Positions 1-9,796 are shown, numbered from the stretch's first letter. The stretch is 64,000 nucleotides of DNA from Lachnospiraceae bacterium (GCA_022845955.1 AP025576.1:2418001-2482000); one strand, 5' to 3'. A program made the numbers and translations. The notes: generated by a model from the sequence alone, not told the origin.

Positions 1-1
1 G

Positions 2-337
2 GAGATTGCCCAATATATATTGGAGAACAGCGGGATCGAGGTAAAGACGGCAGAAAACGGGCAGATCGCTGTGGAACTGTTTCAGAAAAACGCACCAGGT
101 ACCTTTGATGCGATTTTAATGGATGTAACGATGCCCGTTATGGACGGGCTGACAGCGACGAGAGTGATCCGTGGTCTGGAGCGAACGGATGCGGCGGACA
201 TTCCGATAATTGCGATGACGGCTAATGCTTATGAAGAGGATATTAAGAAAGCGAGGGATGCAGGCATGAATCTTCACCTGTCAAAGCCTATAAACGCGGA
301 TGATCTTCTAAAAGAATTGGGAGCCTTTAAGAAATAG
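2..337 (+). CDS. Hybrid sensor histidine kinase, C-terminal receiver domain (5' end outside window)
   Basis: The frame is open from the first bases, so this is the tail of a longer gene. The visible ~111 residues form one receiver (REC) domain: the phospho-acceptor Asp lies in ILMDVTMPVMDG, the conserved Thr in IIAMTAN, and the Lys in HLSKPIN. This style of REC, ending shortly after the KPI motif, is typical of the C-terminus of hybrid histidine kinases rather than a stand-alone CheY. A TTG at 20 could start a free-standing receiver, but coding sequence continues upstream of it (EIAQYI precedes ILENSG), which argues against that. It sits 47 bp before a solute-binding lipoprotein gene on the same strand, which suggests co-transcription and a sensing partnership. 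Confidence 0.85.
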   Translation, partial: EIAQYILENSGIEVKTAENGQIAVELFQKNAPGTFDAILMDVTMPVMDGLTATRVIRGLERTDAADIPIIAMTANAYEEDIKKARDAGMNLHLSKPINADDLLKELGAFKK

Positions 338-384
338 ATGAACGCATGTGGATGCGGTAATCAAAATAGCAGGGAGGGAGCGCT

Positions 385-2187
385 ATGAAGAAAATGGGAT
401 ACAGAACCGGATTGTACTTATCGTTATGCATCTTGATGATGTTGGGAGGACTGACCGGCTGCGGAAAGCAGGTGCATGAAAAGGAGAGCAGCAGTACAGA
501 GACGGAAAAAGAAGGAACCCACGAGGCGATCACTTTAGTTACCAATAATATTGATTACCGTGGTTTCGCGGAGGCATTAAAACAGGTTTACCCGGAAATC
601 AATATTGAATTCATAAGTTATGCAGGGGCGAACGGCAGTTATTTTGCCAAACAGACACTGGAAAACGGGGATATCCCGGATATTTATTCTTCCACCCGTT
701 TTTTTGCACCCGATGCGCAGAGGGAATATCTGCTGGATCTTTCCAACTATCATTTTATTAACAATTATTCTACACATATTCTCAATGAGTTGGACAATGA
801 AGGCGGGATTTATCTGCTGCCATCCTCCTATAATCTGAACGGTATGTACTATAATAAGACTATTTTAGAGGAAAAAGGATGGACACTTCCTGAAAGCTTT
901 CAGGAACTGCAGGCCCTGGCGCCGGACATTGAAGCCGCCGGATACGAGGTATGCCGCAGCGTTATGGATTTGGAAGGGTATCCGTTCGTATATTATTTCA
1001 GTCTGGCTGATACGGCTTTTTTCTATACACCTGAGGGTGCCAGATGGAAAGAGGATTTTTTGTCAGGAGAGGCCGCTGCTGCCGGAAACAGCGGGCTTAT
1101 AGCAGCAACGGAATATGTGCAGAAGTGGATTGATGCGGGGTTCATCAGCCCGAAGGATAGTAATTCCGATGCGGGGAAGACCGCATTTTTGAATGGGGAA
1201 TGTGTGTTCTATCTCTCGCTGGGGCTTAGCTCCTATGAAACAACGGATGCAGACGGCAAAACCTATGAACTGGGAGCGATGCCCTGGCTCAGCGATGACG
1301 GTGAAAGCAATATTCTGGTCCGGAGTGTTAACCGGTATTATGGTATCAGAAAAGGGCTGGAGGAAAAAGGAAATGAGCAGAAACTGGAAGATGCCCTGCA
1401 TGTTTTGGAGTTCATGTCCAGCGAAGAGGGACAGAAGGCATTATTCGGGGGAAGTTTTCTGGTGGTCACACCTTTAACCAACAGCGAGATACCAGCGGAA
1501 AATCCATATTACGAGGTCAGGGATTTGATCTCCCAGGGGCGTACCGTACCGGAGGCTTACGTAGGCTGGGAGGACTATACGATTCCCATGGCGGCCCAGA
1601 TAGAAGCCTTGATTTCGGGAAATTTAGATACCGATGGGCTGCTGGCCGCTTTTGACCGGATTCATGAGACTGTGGAGCAGGGAGAGCGGGAGGACCAGTA
1701 TGCAACGGTGCCTGAACGGATGACATTGGAAATGACCGCAAGGCTCTGTGCAATTGCAGAAGGGAAAGCTGTGGATGCTGATGCGGCGCTTGTTTCTTTT
1801 GGCGGTTATCATGATGGAGAGCAAAATAAATTCGGTGTTAATTGGTACTTATATCCTGGTATAGTGGATACGCAGGTGGTAAATATGGTCAAGCCAAAGG
1901 CAGCGTCTATTGCTGTATTGGAATTGACAGGTGCGGAAATTAAGGAAATGGCTGAGTCGGGTTTGGATCTTCAGGAAAATGGGAACCCATACCCCTACCT
2001 GCTCGTAACCAAGAATGACAGTGAACTGAAGGGGGATACTGTTTACCGGCTTGCTGTCAGTATCGGTGAGCTGACGGAAATGCAGCAGAAGGAGGCGGAA
2101 CTGACTGATATAACTCCGGGAGATGCGATCATCGCGTACCTGAAGGAAATAGAAACGGTAACGGATGAAAATTTGAAATGGGAGTAA
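385..2187 (+). CDS. Lipoprotein: family-1-type extracellular solute-binding domain fused to a 5'-nucleotidase-C-like domain
   Basis: 600 aa. The ATG at 385 follows a GGGAGGGAG ribosome binding site. Residues 1-25 are a lipoprotein signal with lipobox LTGC (Cys26). Residues ~45-430 look like a sugar-type ABC solute-binding protein (binding-lobe motifs YLLPSSYNLNGMYYNKT and FMSSEEGQKALF). Residues ~455-590 then depart from that family and resemble the 5'-nucleotidase C-terminal fold (LELTGAEIKEMAESGLDL, then GDTVYRLAVSIGEL). No permease or ATPase gene is adjacent; the neighbour upstream is a hybrid kinase. I infer an extracytoplasmic sensor or co-receptor rather than a transporter subunit. The next gene is a diverged paralogue. 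Confidence 0.8.
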   Translation: MKKMGYRTGLYLSLCILMMLGGLTGCGKQVHEKESSSTETEKEGTHEAITLVTNNIDYRGFAEALKQVYPEINIEFISYAGANGSYFAKQTLENGDIPDIYSSTRFFAPDAQREYLLDLSNYHFINNYSTHILNELDNEGGIYLLPSSYNLNGMYYNKTILEEKGWTLPESFQELQALAPDIEAAGYEVCRSVMDLEGYPFVYYFSLADTAFFYTPEGARWKEDFLSGEAAAAGNSGLIAATEYVQKWIDAGFISPKDSNSDAGKTAFLNGECVFYLSLGLSSYETTDADGKTYELGAMPWLSDDGESNILVRSVNRYYGIRKGLEEKGNEQKLEDALHVLEFMSSEEGQKALFGGSFLVVTPLTNSEIPAENPYYEVRDLISQGRTVPEAYVGWEDYTIPMAAQIEALISGNLDTDGLLAAFDRIHETVEQGEREDQYATVPERMTLEMTARLCAIAEGKAVDADAALVSFGGYHDGEQNKFGVNWYLYPGIVDTQVVNMVKPKAASIAVLELTGAEIKEMAESGLDLQENGNPYPYLLVTKNDSELKGDTVYRLAVSIGELTEMQQKEAELTDITPGDAIIAYLKEIETVTDENLKWE

Positions 2188-2195
2188 GAAACACA

Positions 2196-4037
2196 ATGGA
2201 TTGCTATAAGAGAAGCAGAAAGACAGTTGCAGTTTTATTGCTTGCCCTGACCCTGTGTCTGGAACCGGCAGCCTGTAAAACAGCGCAGAAAGAGGTTATT
2301 TCAGATGAAGCCCTGACAGTTTTGATCGGAAGTACCGATAATTACAGAAATTACCTGGCGGCTATTCAGGATAAGTTTCCTGATGTGAAGCTGGACATTG
2401 AATATTATGCAGGCCCGAATACTACGGAATATATCCAGACAAAGCTTCAGCATGACGATGTTCCGGATCTTGTTTTTGCACCCAACATATGGGCCGCCGA
2501 ACAGCAGAAAGCGTATTTGCTGGATCTGTCAGGATACGATTTTGTGGACCGTTATGCCCTTTCTTTCCAGAATGAAAGGGAAATCGATGGGAAGCTTTAT
2601 CTTTTGCCTTCCTCCTATACCATTGGTTCGTTGTACTATAACAAGACGCTGTTTGCCGAAAAGGGATGGCAGGTTCCTCACAGCTATGAGGAATTATTGA
2701 CATTAACTAAACAGATTCGGGAAGAGAGCGACCTTACGCCTGTCTGTTTTTCCGGAGCATATCCAGCTTCCTATTTCCGTATCATGACCACGTTTTCACA
2801 GTGCGGCTTTCTGACAACGCCTGCGGGGAAGAAGTGGACGGAAGAATTTGCAAAAGGAAACGCTTCCTCCGAAGAAGGCTTTGGCGAAGGGCTGGCGCAG
2901 ATTCAGGGACTCATAGATGCAGGAGCTTTTGATGAGACAGATGCGGAAAGCCGGGATAGTGACGTATATGAGCGCCTGCTCAAGAGACAGGCGGCTATTG
3001 GAATTCCCCAAAGTAAACAATCTGTCTTTGCAGAAATGATGGAGGAGTCCACAGATGAATTCGGCGCCATACCTTACTATGGGCAGAGGGATGGTGAAGT
3101 AATTCTTTCCACTGCTGTGGGTTTCAGCTTTGGTTTGGGACGGCAGCTTGGTGAACCCGGTAACCAAAAGAAGCTGGAACAGGCATTGGAAATCATGGAT
3201 TATCTTTCCTCGAAGGAGGGACAGATGGCAATGATGAGCGGGGCTGCCGATGTATTGCCGCTGGTATCCGGTAAGCTTCCGGACTCATTTCCTCCCTATC
3301 AGGATATTGAGGAATATGTGGAGTCAGGCAGAATTGCACCCTATTTTTATACAGGGTATGAGGATATTGTCATGCAGGCAGGAGATGCCATCAAAGCGGC
3401 CATGTTTTCAGGCCAGCCGCTGAAAAATACCATTTCCGCTATGGACAAGGCAAAAAGGGCAGCTTTATCGGGATCCAGTGACAGCTATCTGGCACAGGCA
3501 GATGCGGATTTTTCCCATGAACAGACGGTACAGTATATAGCAGATGTCCTTCTGGAGCAGGGAAAGGGAGACTTGTCCATGGTGACTACCGGCGGATGTA
3601 TCAACGGCATCTATAACAACAACGGTGTAAACGGCAGATTGTTCAGCGGGAAGATCAGGTCGAGTAACTACAATACAATTCTTCCGGGTCTGAATACGTT
3701 ATTGGTCAATGTTACCATGACAGGCAGACAAATTACGGAACTGCTGGAGCAGGGACGTATCCTTTCGGATGAAAATACAGGAGAACAGGTAGCCTTTGCT
3801 TATTATTGGTCCGGGCTGGAGGTGACACTTCAGGATGGAAAAGTAACGGCGGCTTCCTTGTCTGATGGCTCCCGCCTGAATGATGATACCGAATATAAAG
3901 TGAGTATGGCGGCAGGTGATTATGATGAGGAGCGGTTTGTTAAGGCGGCAGAAACCGGAAACTCTGTAGCGGATGCCTACATGGAATACCTGGATAAACA
4001 TAAAAATATACAAATACCGGAAATATGCAGAAAATAG
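2196..4037 (+). CDS. Second lipoprotein with solute-binding and 5'-nucleotidase-C-like domains (tandem paralogue)
   Basis: 613 aa from ATG 2196. That ATG has a GGAG 11 bases upstream (2181-2184); an in-frame ATG at 2178 overlaps the previous gene and lacks a clear ribosome binding site. The signal is followed by Cys27 in PAAC, an imperfect lipobox. Residues ~35-430 match the preceding protein closely (YLLPSSYTIGSLYYNKT, AEKGW, YLSSKEGQMAMM). The C-terminal ~140 residues show the 5'-nucleotidase C-terminal pattern more clearly: TTGGCINGIYNNNGVNGRL, an N-x-L-L-V-x-V-T-M-TGRQITELLEQG segment, then a YYWSGLEVT strand. No metallophosphatase domain precedes it, so it should not be a nucleotidase. 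It probably belongs with the kinase and first lipoprotein in one sensing unit. Confidence 0.78.
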   Translation: MDCYKRSRKTVAVLLLALTLCLEPAACKTAQKEVISDEALTVLIGSTDNYRNYLAAIQDKFPDVKLDIEYYAGPNTTEYIQTKLQHDDVPDLVFAPNIWAAEQQKAYLLDLSGYDFVDRYALSFQNEREIDGKLYLLPSSYTIGSLYYNKTLFAEKGWQVPHSYEELLTLTKQIREESDLTPVCFSGAYPASYFRIMTTFSQCGFLTTPAGKKWTEEFAKGNASSEEGFGEGLAQIQGLIDAGAFDETDAESRDSDVYERLLKRQAAIGIPQSKQSVFAEMMEESTDEFGAIPYYGQRDGEVILSTAVGFSFGLGRQLGEPGNQKKLEQALEIMDYLSSKEGQMAMMSGAADVLPLVSGKLPDSFPPYQDIEEYVESGRIAPYFYTGYEDIVMQAGDAIKAAMFSGQPLKNTISAMDKAKRAALSGSSDSYLAQADADFSHEQTVQYIADVLLEQGKGDLSMVTTGGCINGIYNNNGVNGRLFSGKIRSSNYNTILPGLNTLLVNVTMTGRQITELLEQGRILSDENTGEQVAFAYYWSGLEVTLQDGKVTAASLSDGSRLNDDTEYKVSMAAGDYDEERFVKAAETGNSVADAYMEYLDKHKNIQIPEICRK

Positions 4038-4142
4038 CTTTCCAACAGAAAAGACTATTTTCATACTGTGGACAGCAATTAAACGTAATCATTCCGCTTG
4101 GAACAGTGGTTCCTTGCCCGGAACGGTGCGCCGCGAAAGATT

Positions 4143-4463
4143 TTAAAACGGTTCTTCTATGCTGTAGATATCAGCAAAGGAAATCCGGGTCTGGACGATG
4201 GACAACGTGCGGCCGGAAAGGCTGATCCTGGAAAGCATTCCGGTCAGCTGCACATATTCTTCGTTATGAAAATAGACCACGGTAATGATATCCCCCGGTT
4301 TTATCTGATGCAGGAGGCGATCCAGCTCCTCTTTCCTGTCCTCGGATAATTCGGTTTTCGGTACCACGATCCGTTCTTTTTCTGCGAGGGCTTCCCGGAA
4401 CCCTTTTAAGGCGTCAAAGGGAAGAAAGAGCTTCGCGCGGTCAGCTTTCTGTTGATTCGCCAC
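4143..4463 (-). CDS. YolD-like protein
   Basis: 106 aa, GTG start at 4463 preceded by AGGAGGA. The protein matches the small YolD-like family often encoded next to UvrX-type Y-family polymerases. Visible features are the basic N-terminus, the LPFDALKGFREAL segment and a C-terminal beta-rich half (DIITVVYFHNEEY, LTGMLSRIS). It overlaps the end of the polymerase gene by 23 bp, so the two are translationally coupled and under the same LexA box. The family is linked to the SOS response by context; its biochemical role is not visible here. Confidence 0.8.
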   Translation of the reverse strand: MANQQKADRAKLFLPFDALKGFREALAEKERIVVPKTELSEDRKEELDRLLHQIKPGDIITVVYFHNEEYVQLTGMLSRISLSGRTLSIVQTRISFADIYSIEEPF

Positions 4464-5715
4464 TTTTATGTCCTCCTATCTGCTGGTTGCGCTCCAGGGT
4501 GGTAGCGCCTTTTTCCAGATTCATTCCTTTAAATACGGCATTATTGCCGAACTTTTTCTTGATATCCAATACTGCCAGCTGGATTTTTCGGTCGCGCTCC
4601 AGCTCTGCCGGTTCCGTAAACAGGTCGTATTGTTCATAGGCCTCGTCAAGCACATTGTTAAAGGTGATATTTACTCTGTGCACCAGGGCCTCTTTATGAA
4701 CAATCCGCTCATAAAGCTGCGTAAAATATCCGGTTATGATGCGGACGGAATTGGTGGTGACCGACATTCGGCTGGTGCCGTTAGAGGATTTGGCGGTATT
4801 TTTATAATAACCGATATACAGGGAGATAGAGTCGGTAACCAGTCCTTTGTCCACCAGATCAAGGCATAATAAGTCTGCCATTTCTTTTACGATGAGCAGC
4901 CCTTCTTCATAGCTGTAGCCCCGAAAGAGCACCTGGCCGGTGGAAAGGGAGTTGGTTTTGGACTTATAGGCTTTGATTTCTGCAATAGTGGTGGGTTCCC
5001 GTCCCCAGGCATGGTCGATCAGATATTCGGCATCCACCCCGAAGGCCTTATAAAGGAGATCCTCCCTCATATGGGCGATTTCCCCCATAGAGGTGATCCC
5101 CATGGAAGAAAGCCGGCTGGAAAGCCCGGGGCCGATACGCCAGAAGTCCGTAATTGGCCGGTGGTTCCACAAAGTACTGCGATACAGCGCTTCATCCAGA
5201 TAACCGATGAAATCCGGGCTGTGTTTTGCCGTAATATCCAGCGCTATCTTAGCCAGATACAGATTTGTACCGATGCCGCAGGCCGCAGGAATGCCGGTAG
5301 CGTTCCGGATATCATCCATTATACGCTGGCCCAGCTGTTTGGCTGTCATATGGTACAGAGGCAGATAGTCTGTCACATCCAGAAATGCTTCATCAATGGA
5401 ATAGACATGAATATCCTCTTTGGAAATATATTTCAAATAGATGGCATAAATATCCGCCGAGCATTCGATGTATTTTTTCATCCTGGGCGGTGCCATAATA
5501 TATGTTATTCCTGCCGGTATTTGAAACACCCGGCACCGGTTCCTGACGCCGAGGCTTTTCATGGACGGGGAGACCGCAAGGCAGATCGTCCCGCTTTCCC
5601 GTTCCGGGTCCGCCACGACGAGATTGGTGGTAAGGGGATCCAGTCCCCGGGCCACACATTCCACAGACGCATAAAAGGACTTTAAATCAATACATAAATA
5701 TATTTTTTCCGGCAT
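4441..5715 (-). CDS. Y-family DNA polymerase (UvrX/ImpB/MucB/SamB-type)
   Basis: 424 aa. ATG 5715 was chosen because AGGAGGTG lies just upstream; the frame stays open further 5' but has no better site. Motifs: the metal-binding Asp10 in YLCIDLKSFYASVE and the catalytic Asp108-Glu109 in YSIDEAFLD, a helix-hairpin-helix region near GPGLSSRLSSMGI, and a little-finger domain in the C-terminal third. It performs translesion synthesis in the cytoplasm. It is followed by an overlapping YolD-like gene and preceded by a promoter carrying a LexA operator, the usual arrangement for SOS-induced error-prone polymerases of Firmicutes. Confidence 0.92.
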   Translation of the reverse strand: MPEKIYLCIDLKSFYASVECVARGLDPLTTNLVVADPERESGTICLAVSPSMKSLGVRNRCRVFQIPAGITYIMAPPRMKKYIECSADIYAIYLKYISKEDIHVYSIDEAFLDVTDYLPLYHMTAKQLGQRIMDDIRNATGIPAACGIGTNLYLAKIALDITAKHSPDFIGYLDEALYRSTLWNHRPITDFWRIGPGLSSRLSSMGITSMGEIAHMREDLLYKAFGVDAEYLIDHAWGREPTTIAEIKAYKSKTNSLSTGQVLFRGYSYEEGLLIVKEMADLLCLDLVDKGLVTDSISLYIGYYKNTAKSSNGTSRMSVTTNSVRIITGYFTQLYERIVHKEALVHRVNITFNNVLDEAYEQYDLFTEPAELERDRKIQLAVLDIKKKFGNNAVFKGMNLEKGATTLERNQQIGGHKSGESTES

Positions 5716-5748
5716 CCGGCACCTCCTGATCCGCATTCTGTTCTTCTT

Positions 5749-5769
5749 ATTATAACAGAACAAGCGTTC
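5749..5769 (-). promoter_or_regulatory. SOS promoter: LexA box GAAC-AAGC-GTTC next to a TATAAT -10
   Basis: Positions 5758-5769 read GAACAAGCGTTC, fitting the Firmicutes SOS box GAAC-N4-GTTC. On the minus strand it is followed 3 bp later by a perfect TATAAT (5749-5754), about 34 bp before the polymerase start codon. LexA bound here would cover the -35/-10 spacer. Confidence 0.8.
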
Positions 5770-5930
5770 TGGGTAAATAAAAGAAAAAGAAAGAACCATC
5801 TGTCATGGCATCCCTTTTTTGCCATTGTCCTGCTTTTATCAAGGTTTCCTGTTATCTGCTATTTATGCATGGAAATACGAAAATCAGGAAAGGATGAATG
5901 ATATAAAGATCAGGAAAGGATTATACAATT

Positions 5931-6458
5931 GTGAGAAAAGTGATTTTGTATATAGCAATAAGCCTGGATGGTTATATTGCCAAAAAAGACGGCAGTGTTG
6001 ACTGGCTGACAGAAGTAAACCCGGACATCAGTGAGGACGACGGTTATTTGGCATTTCTGGAATCAGTGGATACCATTCTCATGGGGCATCGGACCTACCG
6101 TCAGATAGTTACGGAACTGTCCCCCGGGAAATGGCCTTATGAAGGGAAGGAAGTCTGTGTCCTGACGCACAGCCCGGAGCCTGGGCGGAAAGGCATCCGG
6201 TTTGTGAATGAGAAGATAGATTCGCTGCTCGGTGAACTGACCGCCGCAGACGGGAAGGATATCTGGATCTGCGGGGGCGCGGATGTAGTGAAGCAGTGTA
6301 TGGAACACCAGTGCATCGATATCTACCATATCACGGTGATTCCCCGCCTCCTGGGAAAAGGGATTCCGCTGTTTGACGGTAGCGGAAGAGAAGAAAAACT
6401 GGAACTGGTTTCGTCCAAAAGCTATAACGGCATGGTGGAAATAATTTACAGCCGTTAA
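5931..6458 (+). CDS. Dihydrofolate reductase-fold protein (RibD C-terminal / YyaP-like)
   Basis: 175 aa, GTG start with AGGAAAGGA upstream. The N-terminus VILYIAISLDGYIAKKDGSVDWL and the later ICGGADVVKQCMEHQCIDIYHITVIPRLLGKGIPLF are characteristic of the RibD C-terminal/DHFR-like reductase superfamily. A single-domain protein of this size is usually annotated only as a dihydrofolate reductase family protein; the substrate cannot be deduced. It is a monocistron between the SOS genes and a MATE exporter. Confidence 0.85.
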   Translation: MRKVILYIAISLDGYIAKKDGSVDWLTEVNPDISEDDGYLAFLESVDTILMGHRTYRQIVTELSPGKWPYEGKEVCVLTHSPEPGRKGIRFVNEKIDSLLGELTAADGKDIWICGGADVVKQCMEHQCIDIYHITVIPRLLGKGIPLFDGSGREEKLELVSSKSYNGMVEIIYSR

Positions 6459-6519
6459 ACGAATGTAACGGAAAAGTGAAGTACTGCGAAAAAGGATATC
6501 ATAAGCCGGAGGTCTGTGC

Positions 6520-6525
6520 TATAAT
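6520..6525 (+). promoter_or_regulatory. Candidate -10 element (TATAAT) for the MATE gene
   Basis: TATAAT is placed 57 bp before the ATG at 6583. No good -35 is seen; the best hexamer at the right distance is TATCAT. Weak evidence by itself. Confidence 0.35.
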
Positions 6526-6582
6526 GATCTAAATTATGTGTTACAAAAAATAAAACAAGCTGTTCCAGGGGGATAAGGCTGT

Positions 6583-7956
6583 ATGAAAGCCGCAAAAAAA
6601 ATTGATATGACGCAAGGTTCCATCATGAAAAAGGTGCTGGTATTTGCTCTGCCCATCTGTGCGGGGAATGTACTGCAGCAGCTTTATGGTACGGTTGATA
6701 CGCTGGTAATCGGTAATTACTGCGGTTCCGTATCCCTGGCTGCGGTCGGTACCAGCAGCCAGCCGGTGGAGATGCTGCTGTGTATATTCCTGGGGCTGGG
6801 TACCGGTGTATCCATTCTGGTGTCACAGTTTTCCGGCAGAGGAGACCGGAAAAGCCAGAGGGAGATTGTTGCCACCGCCATATCCTTTTTATACATATGC
6901 GCCATTCCGCTGGCCGTCCTCGGACAGTTTGCAGGGCCTCTGGTGCTTAAATTCATGCAGGTTCCGGCGGATACCTGGAAGCTTGCCAATGATTACATCC
7001 GTATCATTTTCATCGGGACCCTGGGAAACATGGGATATAATATGAATGCGGGCATTCTGCGGGGGATGGGGGACAGCAAAGCGTCCCTGCTGTTTCTGCT
7101 TGTTTCCTGTTTTGTGAATATCGCTTTGGATCTGCTGTTTGTTGCGGTGCTCGGCATGGATGTGGCAGGGGCGGCCCTGGCTACGATGCTGGCTATGTAT
7201 TGCTCCTGGCTGTTCAGCGTGGCCTACATCTGCAGACAATATCCGGAGCTTGGTTTTACCCTGCTCCCGCGCCGTCTGAATAAGGTGATGCTTTCGGCTA
7301 TTGTAAAAATAGGACTTCCCCTGGGACTGAACGGATCTATCTATTCCGTGGGACATATCCTGATGCAGTCTCTTATCAATATACAGGGATCCGTGTTCAT
7401 AGCTGCCTGTGCGGTGAGCGGCAAGGTTACCGGAATCGCCAACGTGGCGATAACCTCCCTGTCCTCAGCGGCCACCACCTTTTCCGGCCAGAATCTGGGG
7501 GCTGAGAACTATACATATCTGAAAAAAGGAGGGCTGCAGATCCCGCTGTTCTCCGGGCTGATTACCTGTATTGCCGGACTGCTGGTGACGATTTTCTGCA
7601 GGCCTTTGTTAAGTCTGTTTACCAGGGATCCTGAGGTGCTGGAAATTGCGGTGCGTTATATCCGCATCGTGCTGCCCTTTACGTGGACGTTTGCCGTTTT
7701 TAACGGTATTATTTCATTTGTCAACGGAATGGGAGAGGTGCGGTTCCCTACGATTGTCAATCTTTTGATGCTCTGGGCCGTTCGGATTCCGGTGGGTTAT
7801 CTGATTGCTTATTTTATCGACGGCGGCTATGTCATGGCCTGCCTGCCGATAAGCTTTGCCTTCGGTATGCTGTGTATGCTCAGTTATTTTTTCTCCAAGC
7901 GGTGGAAAAAGATAAAAGAGCTTGCCGCAGGGGAGAAAACGGTGCAGGGGCAGTAA
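6583..7956 (+). CDS. MATE family multidrug/metabolite efflux transporter
   Basis: 457 aa polytopic membrane protein with about 12 hydrophobic segments in two similar halves. The N-terminal half has the MATE hallmark region ALPICAGNVLQQLYGTVDTLVIG and SLAAVGTSSQPVEMLL; the second half has GLPLGLNGSIYSVGHILMQ and the FSGQNLGAENY signature. Exports cationic drugs or metabolites in exchange for Na+ or H+ (family knowledge). It is transcribed alone; an A/T-rich 295 bp gap follows. Confidence 0.93.
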   Translation: MKAAKKIDMTQGSIMKKVLVFALPICAGNVLQQLYGTVDTLVIGNYCGSVSLAAVGTSSQPVEMLLCIFLGLGTGVSILVSQFSGRGDRKSQREIVATAISFLYICAIPLAVLGQFAGPLVLKFMQVPADTWKLANDYIRIIFIGTLGNMGYNMNAGILRGMGDSKASLLFLLVSCFVNIALDLLFVAVLGMDVAGAALATMLAMYCSWLFSVAYICRQYPELGFTLLPRRLNKVMLSAIVKIGLPLGLNGSIYSVGHILMQSLINIQGSVFIAACAVSGKVTGIANVAITSLSSAATTFSGQNLGAENYTYLKKGGLQIPLFSGLITCIAGLLVTIFCRPLLSLFTRDPEVLEIAVRYIRIVLPFTWTFAVFNGIISFVNGMGEVRFPTIVNLLMLWAVRIPVGYLIAYFIDGGYVMACLPISFAFGMLCMLSYFFSKRWKKIKELAAGEKTVQGQ

Positions 7957-8177
7957 GGGGAAACATACCGTCTTTTTCCCGCGGGCAGCGGGCCTTCCAA
8001 TGTTTTTCCATTTCTCCCCCGCATCTTCCAAACAATTGACTGTAATACGTAATTAGTCTAAATTCTAACTGCTGTAAGCAGAAATGTCAAACCTTCACTT
8101 GCCGGATTTCCCGGAGAATACGTAACCGTTCCTATTAATTTCCATAAAAATCATAGTCAAAACGTAATTATTTAAAA

Positions 8178-8225
8178 TTGAAAACAAGGCCGTATCCTTT
8201 TAAGATATGGTTGCATAACGATGCA
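8178..8225 (+). promoter_or_regulatory. Promoter and inverted repeat upstream of the GH51 gene
   Basis: TTGAAA (8178-8183), 17 bp, TAAGAT (8201-8206) form a good sigma-A-type promoter. Just downstream an inverted repeat TGCAT-AACG-ATGCA (8212-8225) lies over the expected start of transcription and could be a repressor site. The rest of the 7957-8177 gap is A/T-rich with no gene. Confidence 0.5.
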
Positions 8226-8251
8226 GCCTGATGAGATGAGGAGGAAAAAAT

Positions 8252-9763
8252 ATGGCAAAGCTTGTTATCAATGCATGGGACAGAAAAAGTAAAATCAATA
8301 AGGAACTGTACGGACAGTTTTCGGAGCATCTGGGCAGAGGGATTTATGAAGGAATCTATGTGGGAGAGGATTCCGACATAAAGAACATAAAAGGGATACG
8401 GTGCGACGTGGCTGAGGCGCTTCGCCGAATCCGTCTACCTGTACTGCGCTGGCCGGGGGGCTGCTTTGCAGATTATTACCATTGGAAAGATGGAGTCGGT
8501 CCCCGGGAAAAACGAAAGAAACTAGTCAATGCAAACTGGGGTAATGTACTGGAAGATAACGCCTTCGGAACGCATGAATTTATGGAATTATGTGAGCAGG
8601 TAGGCTGCGAGCCTTATATCTGCGGAAACGTGGGCTCCGGTACGGTAGAGGAGATGAGTGACTGGATCGAATACCTGACCTTTGACGGGGTATCCCCGAT
8701 GTCTGAACTGCGGGCACAAAACGGACACCCTGCCGCCTGGCGTGTAAAGTACTGGGGAGTGGGAAATGAAAACTGGGGATGCGGCGGCAATATGACGCCG
8801 GAGCAGTACGGCCAGGAATTCCGGCGTTACCGTACCTTCTGCCGGAATTACGGGGACAACCGTTTGTACTGTATAGCCGGAGGTGCCGATGTGGCTGATT
8901 ACCGGTGGACGGAAGGCGTTATGAGGACCGCGGCGTATAAAGGGAACCACCGCCTTATGGACGGTATCTCCCTTCATTATTATACCCAGCCAAATACCTG
9001 GGAGCACAAAAAGAGAGCCGCTGAATTTGAACTGGCGGATTATTACCGGGGATTTGTACGTGCCCTGCGTATGGAGGAGCTGATTGAGAAGCATTGTGAG
9101 ATTATGAGCAGATACGATCCGGCCCATGAAGTGGGACTGGTGGTGGATGAATGGGGAGCCTGGTATGAAGTCGAAGAAGGATCCCATCCTGCTTTTTTAT
9201 ATCAGCAGGGGACCATCAGGGATGCCCTGTTGGCTGCAGTTACGCTGGATATATTCAACAGACATTCGGATCGTGTGAAAATGGCCAATCTTGCCCAGAT
9301 GGTCAATGTAATCCACGCAATCATTCTCACGGAAGGAAAGAATATGGTACTTACGCCTACCTATTATACGTTTGATTTGTATAAGGGACATCAGGATGCC
9401 GCTCTTCTTGGCAGCTGGCTGGAGACAGAAGAGATAGGAGACGCAGAGAGCCGCATACCCTCCCTGTCCCATACCGCTTCCATAAAGGACGGTGTGCTGC
9501 ATCTGACAATAAGCAACCTGTCCCCCTGCCGATCGGAGGAAATTGACTGCTATCTTCTGGGTTACACTACGGAGACTACGCAGGGCAGGCTTCTGCAGGG
9601 AGACATGGCGGCGCACAATACATTTGACTGTCCGGAAAAGGTAAAGCCCGAAATGCTCCGGGATATCAAGATAACGGATGGAGGAATACGTTTTACCCTG
9701 CCGGCATGTGCGGTTGCTGAAATTATACTGGACGAAAAAAAGATAATGGGAACAAAAGCATAA
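8252..9763 (+). CDS. abfA: Alpha-L-arabinofuranosidase, GH51
   Basis: 503 aa, ATG after GAGGAGG. The whole length matches intracellular GH51 arabinofuranosidases: N-terminal [34 protein letters not shown], the acid/base Glu173 in [11 protein letters not shown], and the nucleophile Glu300 in [10 protein letters not shown], followed by a C-terminal beta domain. It removes terminal arabinose from arabino-oligosaccharides. No signal peptide is visible, so it acts in the cytoplasm on imported oligosaccharides, consistent with the solute-binding protein and permeases immediately downstream. Confidence 0.95.
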   Translation: MAKLVINAWDRKSKINKELYGQFSEHLGRGIYEGIYVGEDSDIKNIKGIRCDVAEALRRIRLPVLRWPGGCFADYYHWKDGVGPREKRKKLVNANWGNVLEDNAFGTHEFMELCEQVGCEPYICGNVGSGTVEEMSDWIEYLTFDGVSPMSELRAQNGHPAAWRVKYWGVGNENWGCGGNMTPEQYGQEFRRYRTFCRNYGDNRLYCIAGGADVADYRWTEGVMRTAAYKGNHRLMDGISLHYYTQPNTWEHKKRAAEFELADYYRGFVRALRMEELIEKHCEIMSRYDPAHEVGLVVDEWGAWYEVEEGSHPAFLYQQGTIRDALLAAVTLDIFNRHSDRVKMANLAQMVNVIHAIILTEGKNMVLTPTYYTFDLYKGHQDAALLGSWLETEEIGDAESRIPSLSHTASIKDGVLHLTISNLSPCRSEEIDCYLLGYTTETTQGRLLQGDMAAHNTFDCPEKVKPEMLRDIKITDGGIRFTLPACAVAEIILDEKKIMGTKA

Positions 9764-9796
9764 AAAAGAAAAAGAAATCGAAAAAACCTAATCTTG

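Noticed and set aside
20..337. Stand-alone CheY-type regulator from TTG 20
   Set aside because: The frame is open and protein-like upstream to the window edge, so it is the end of a larger gene.
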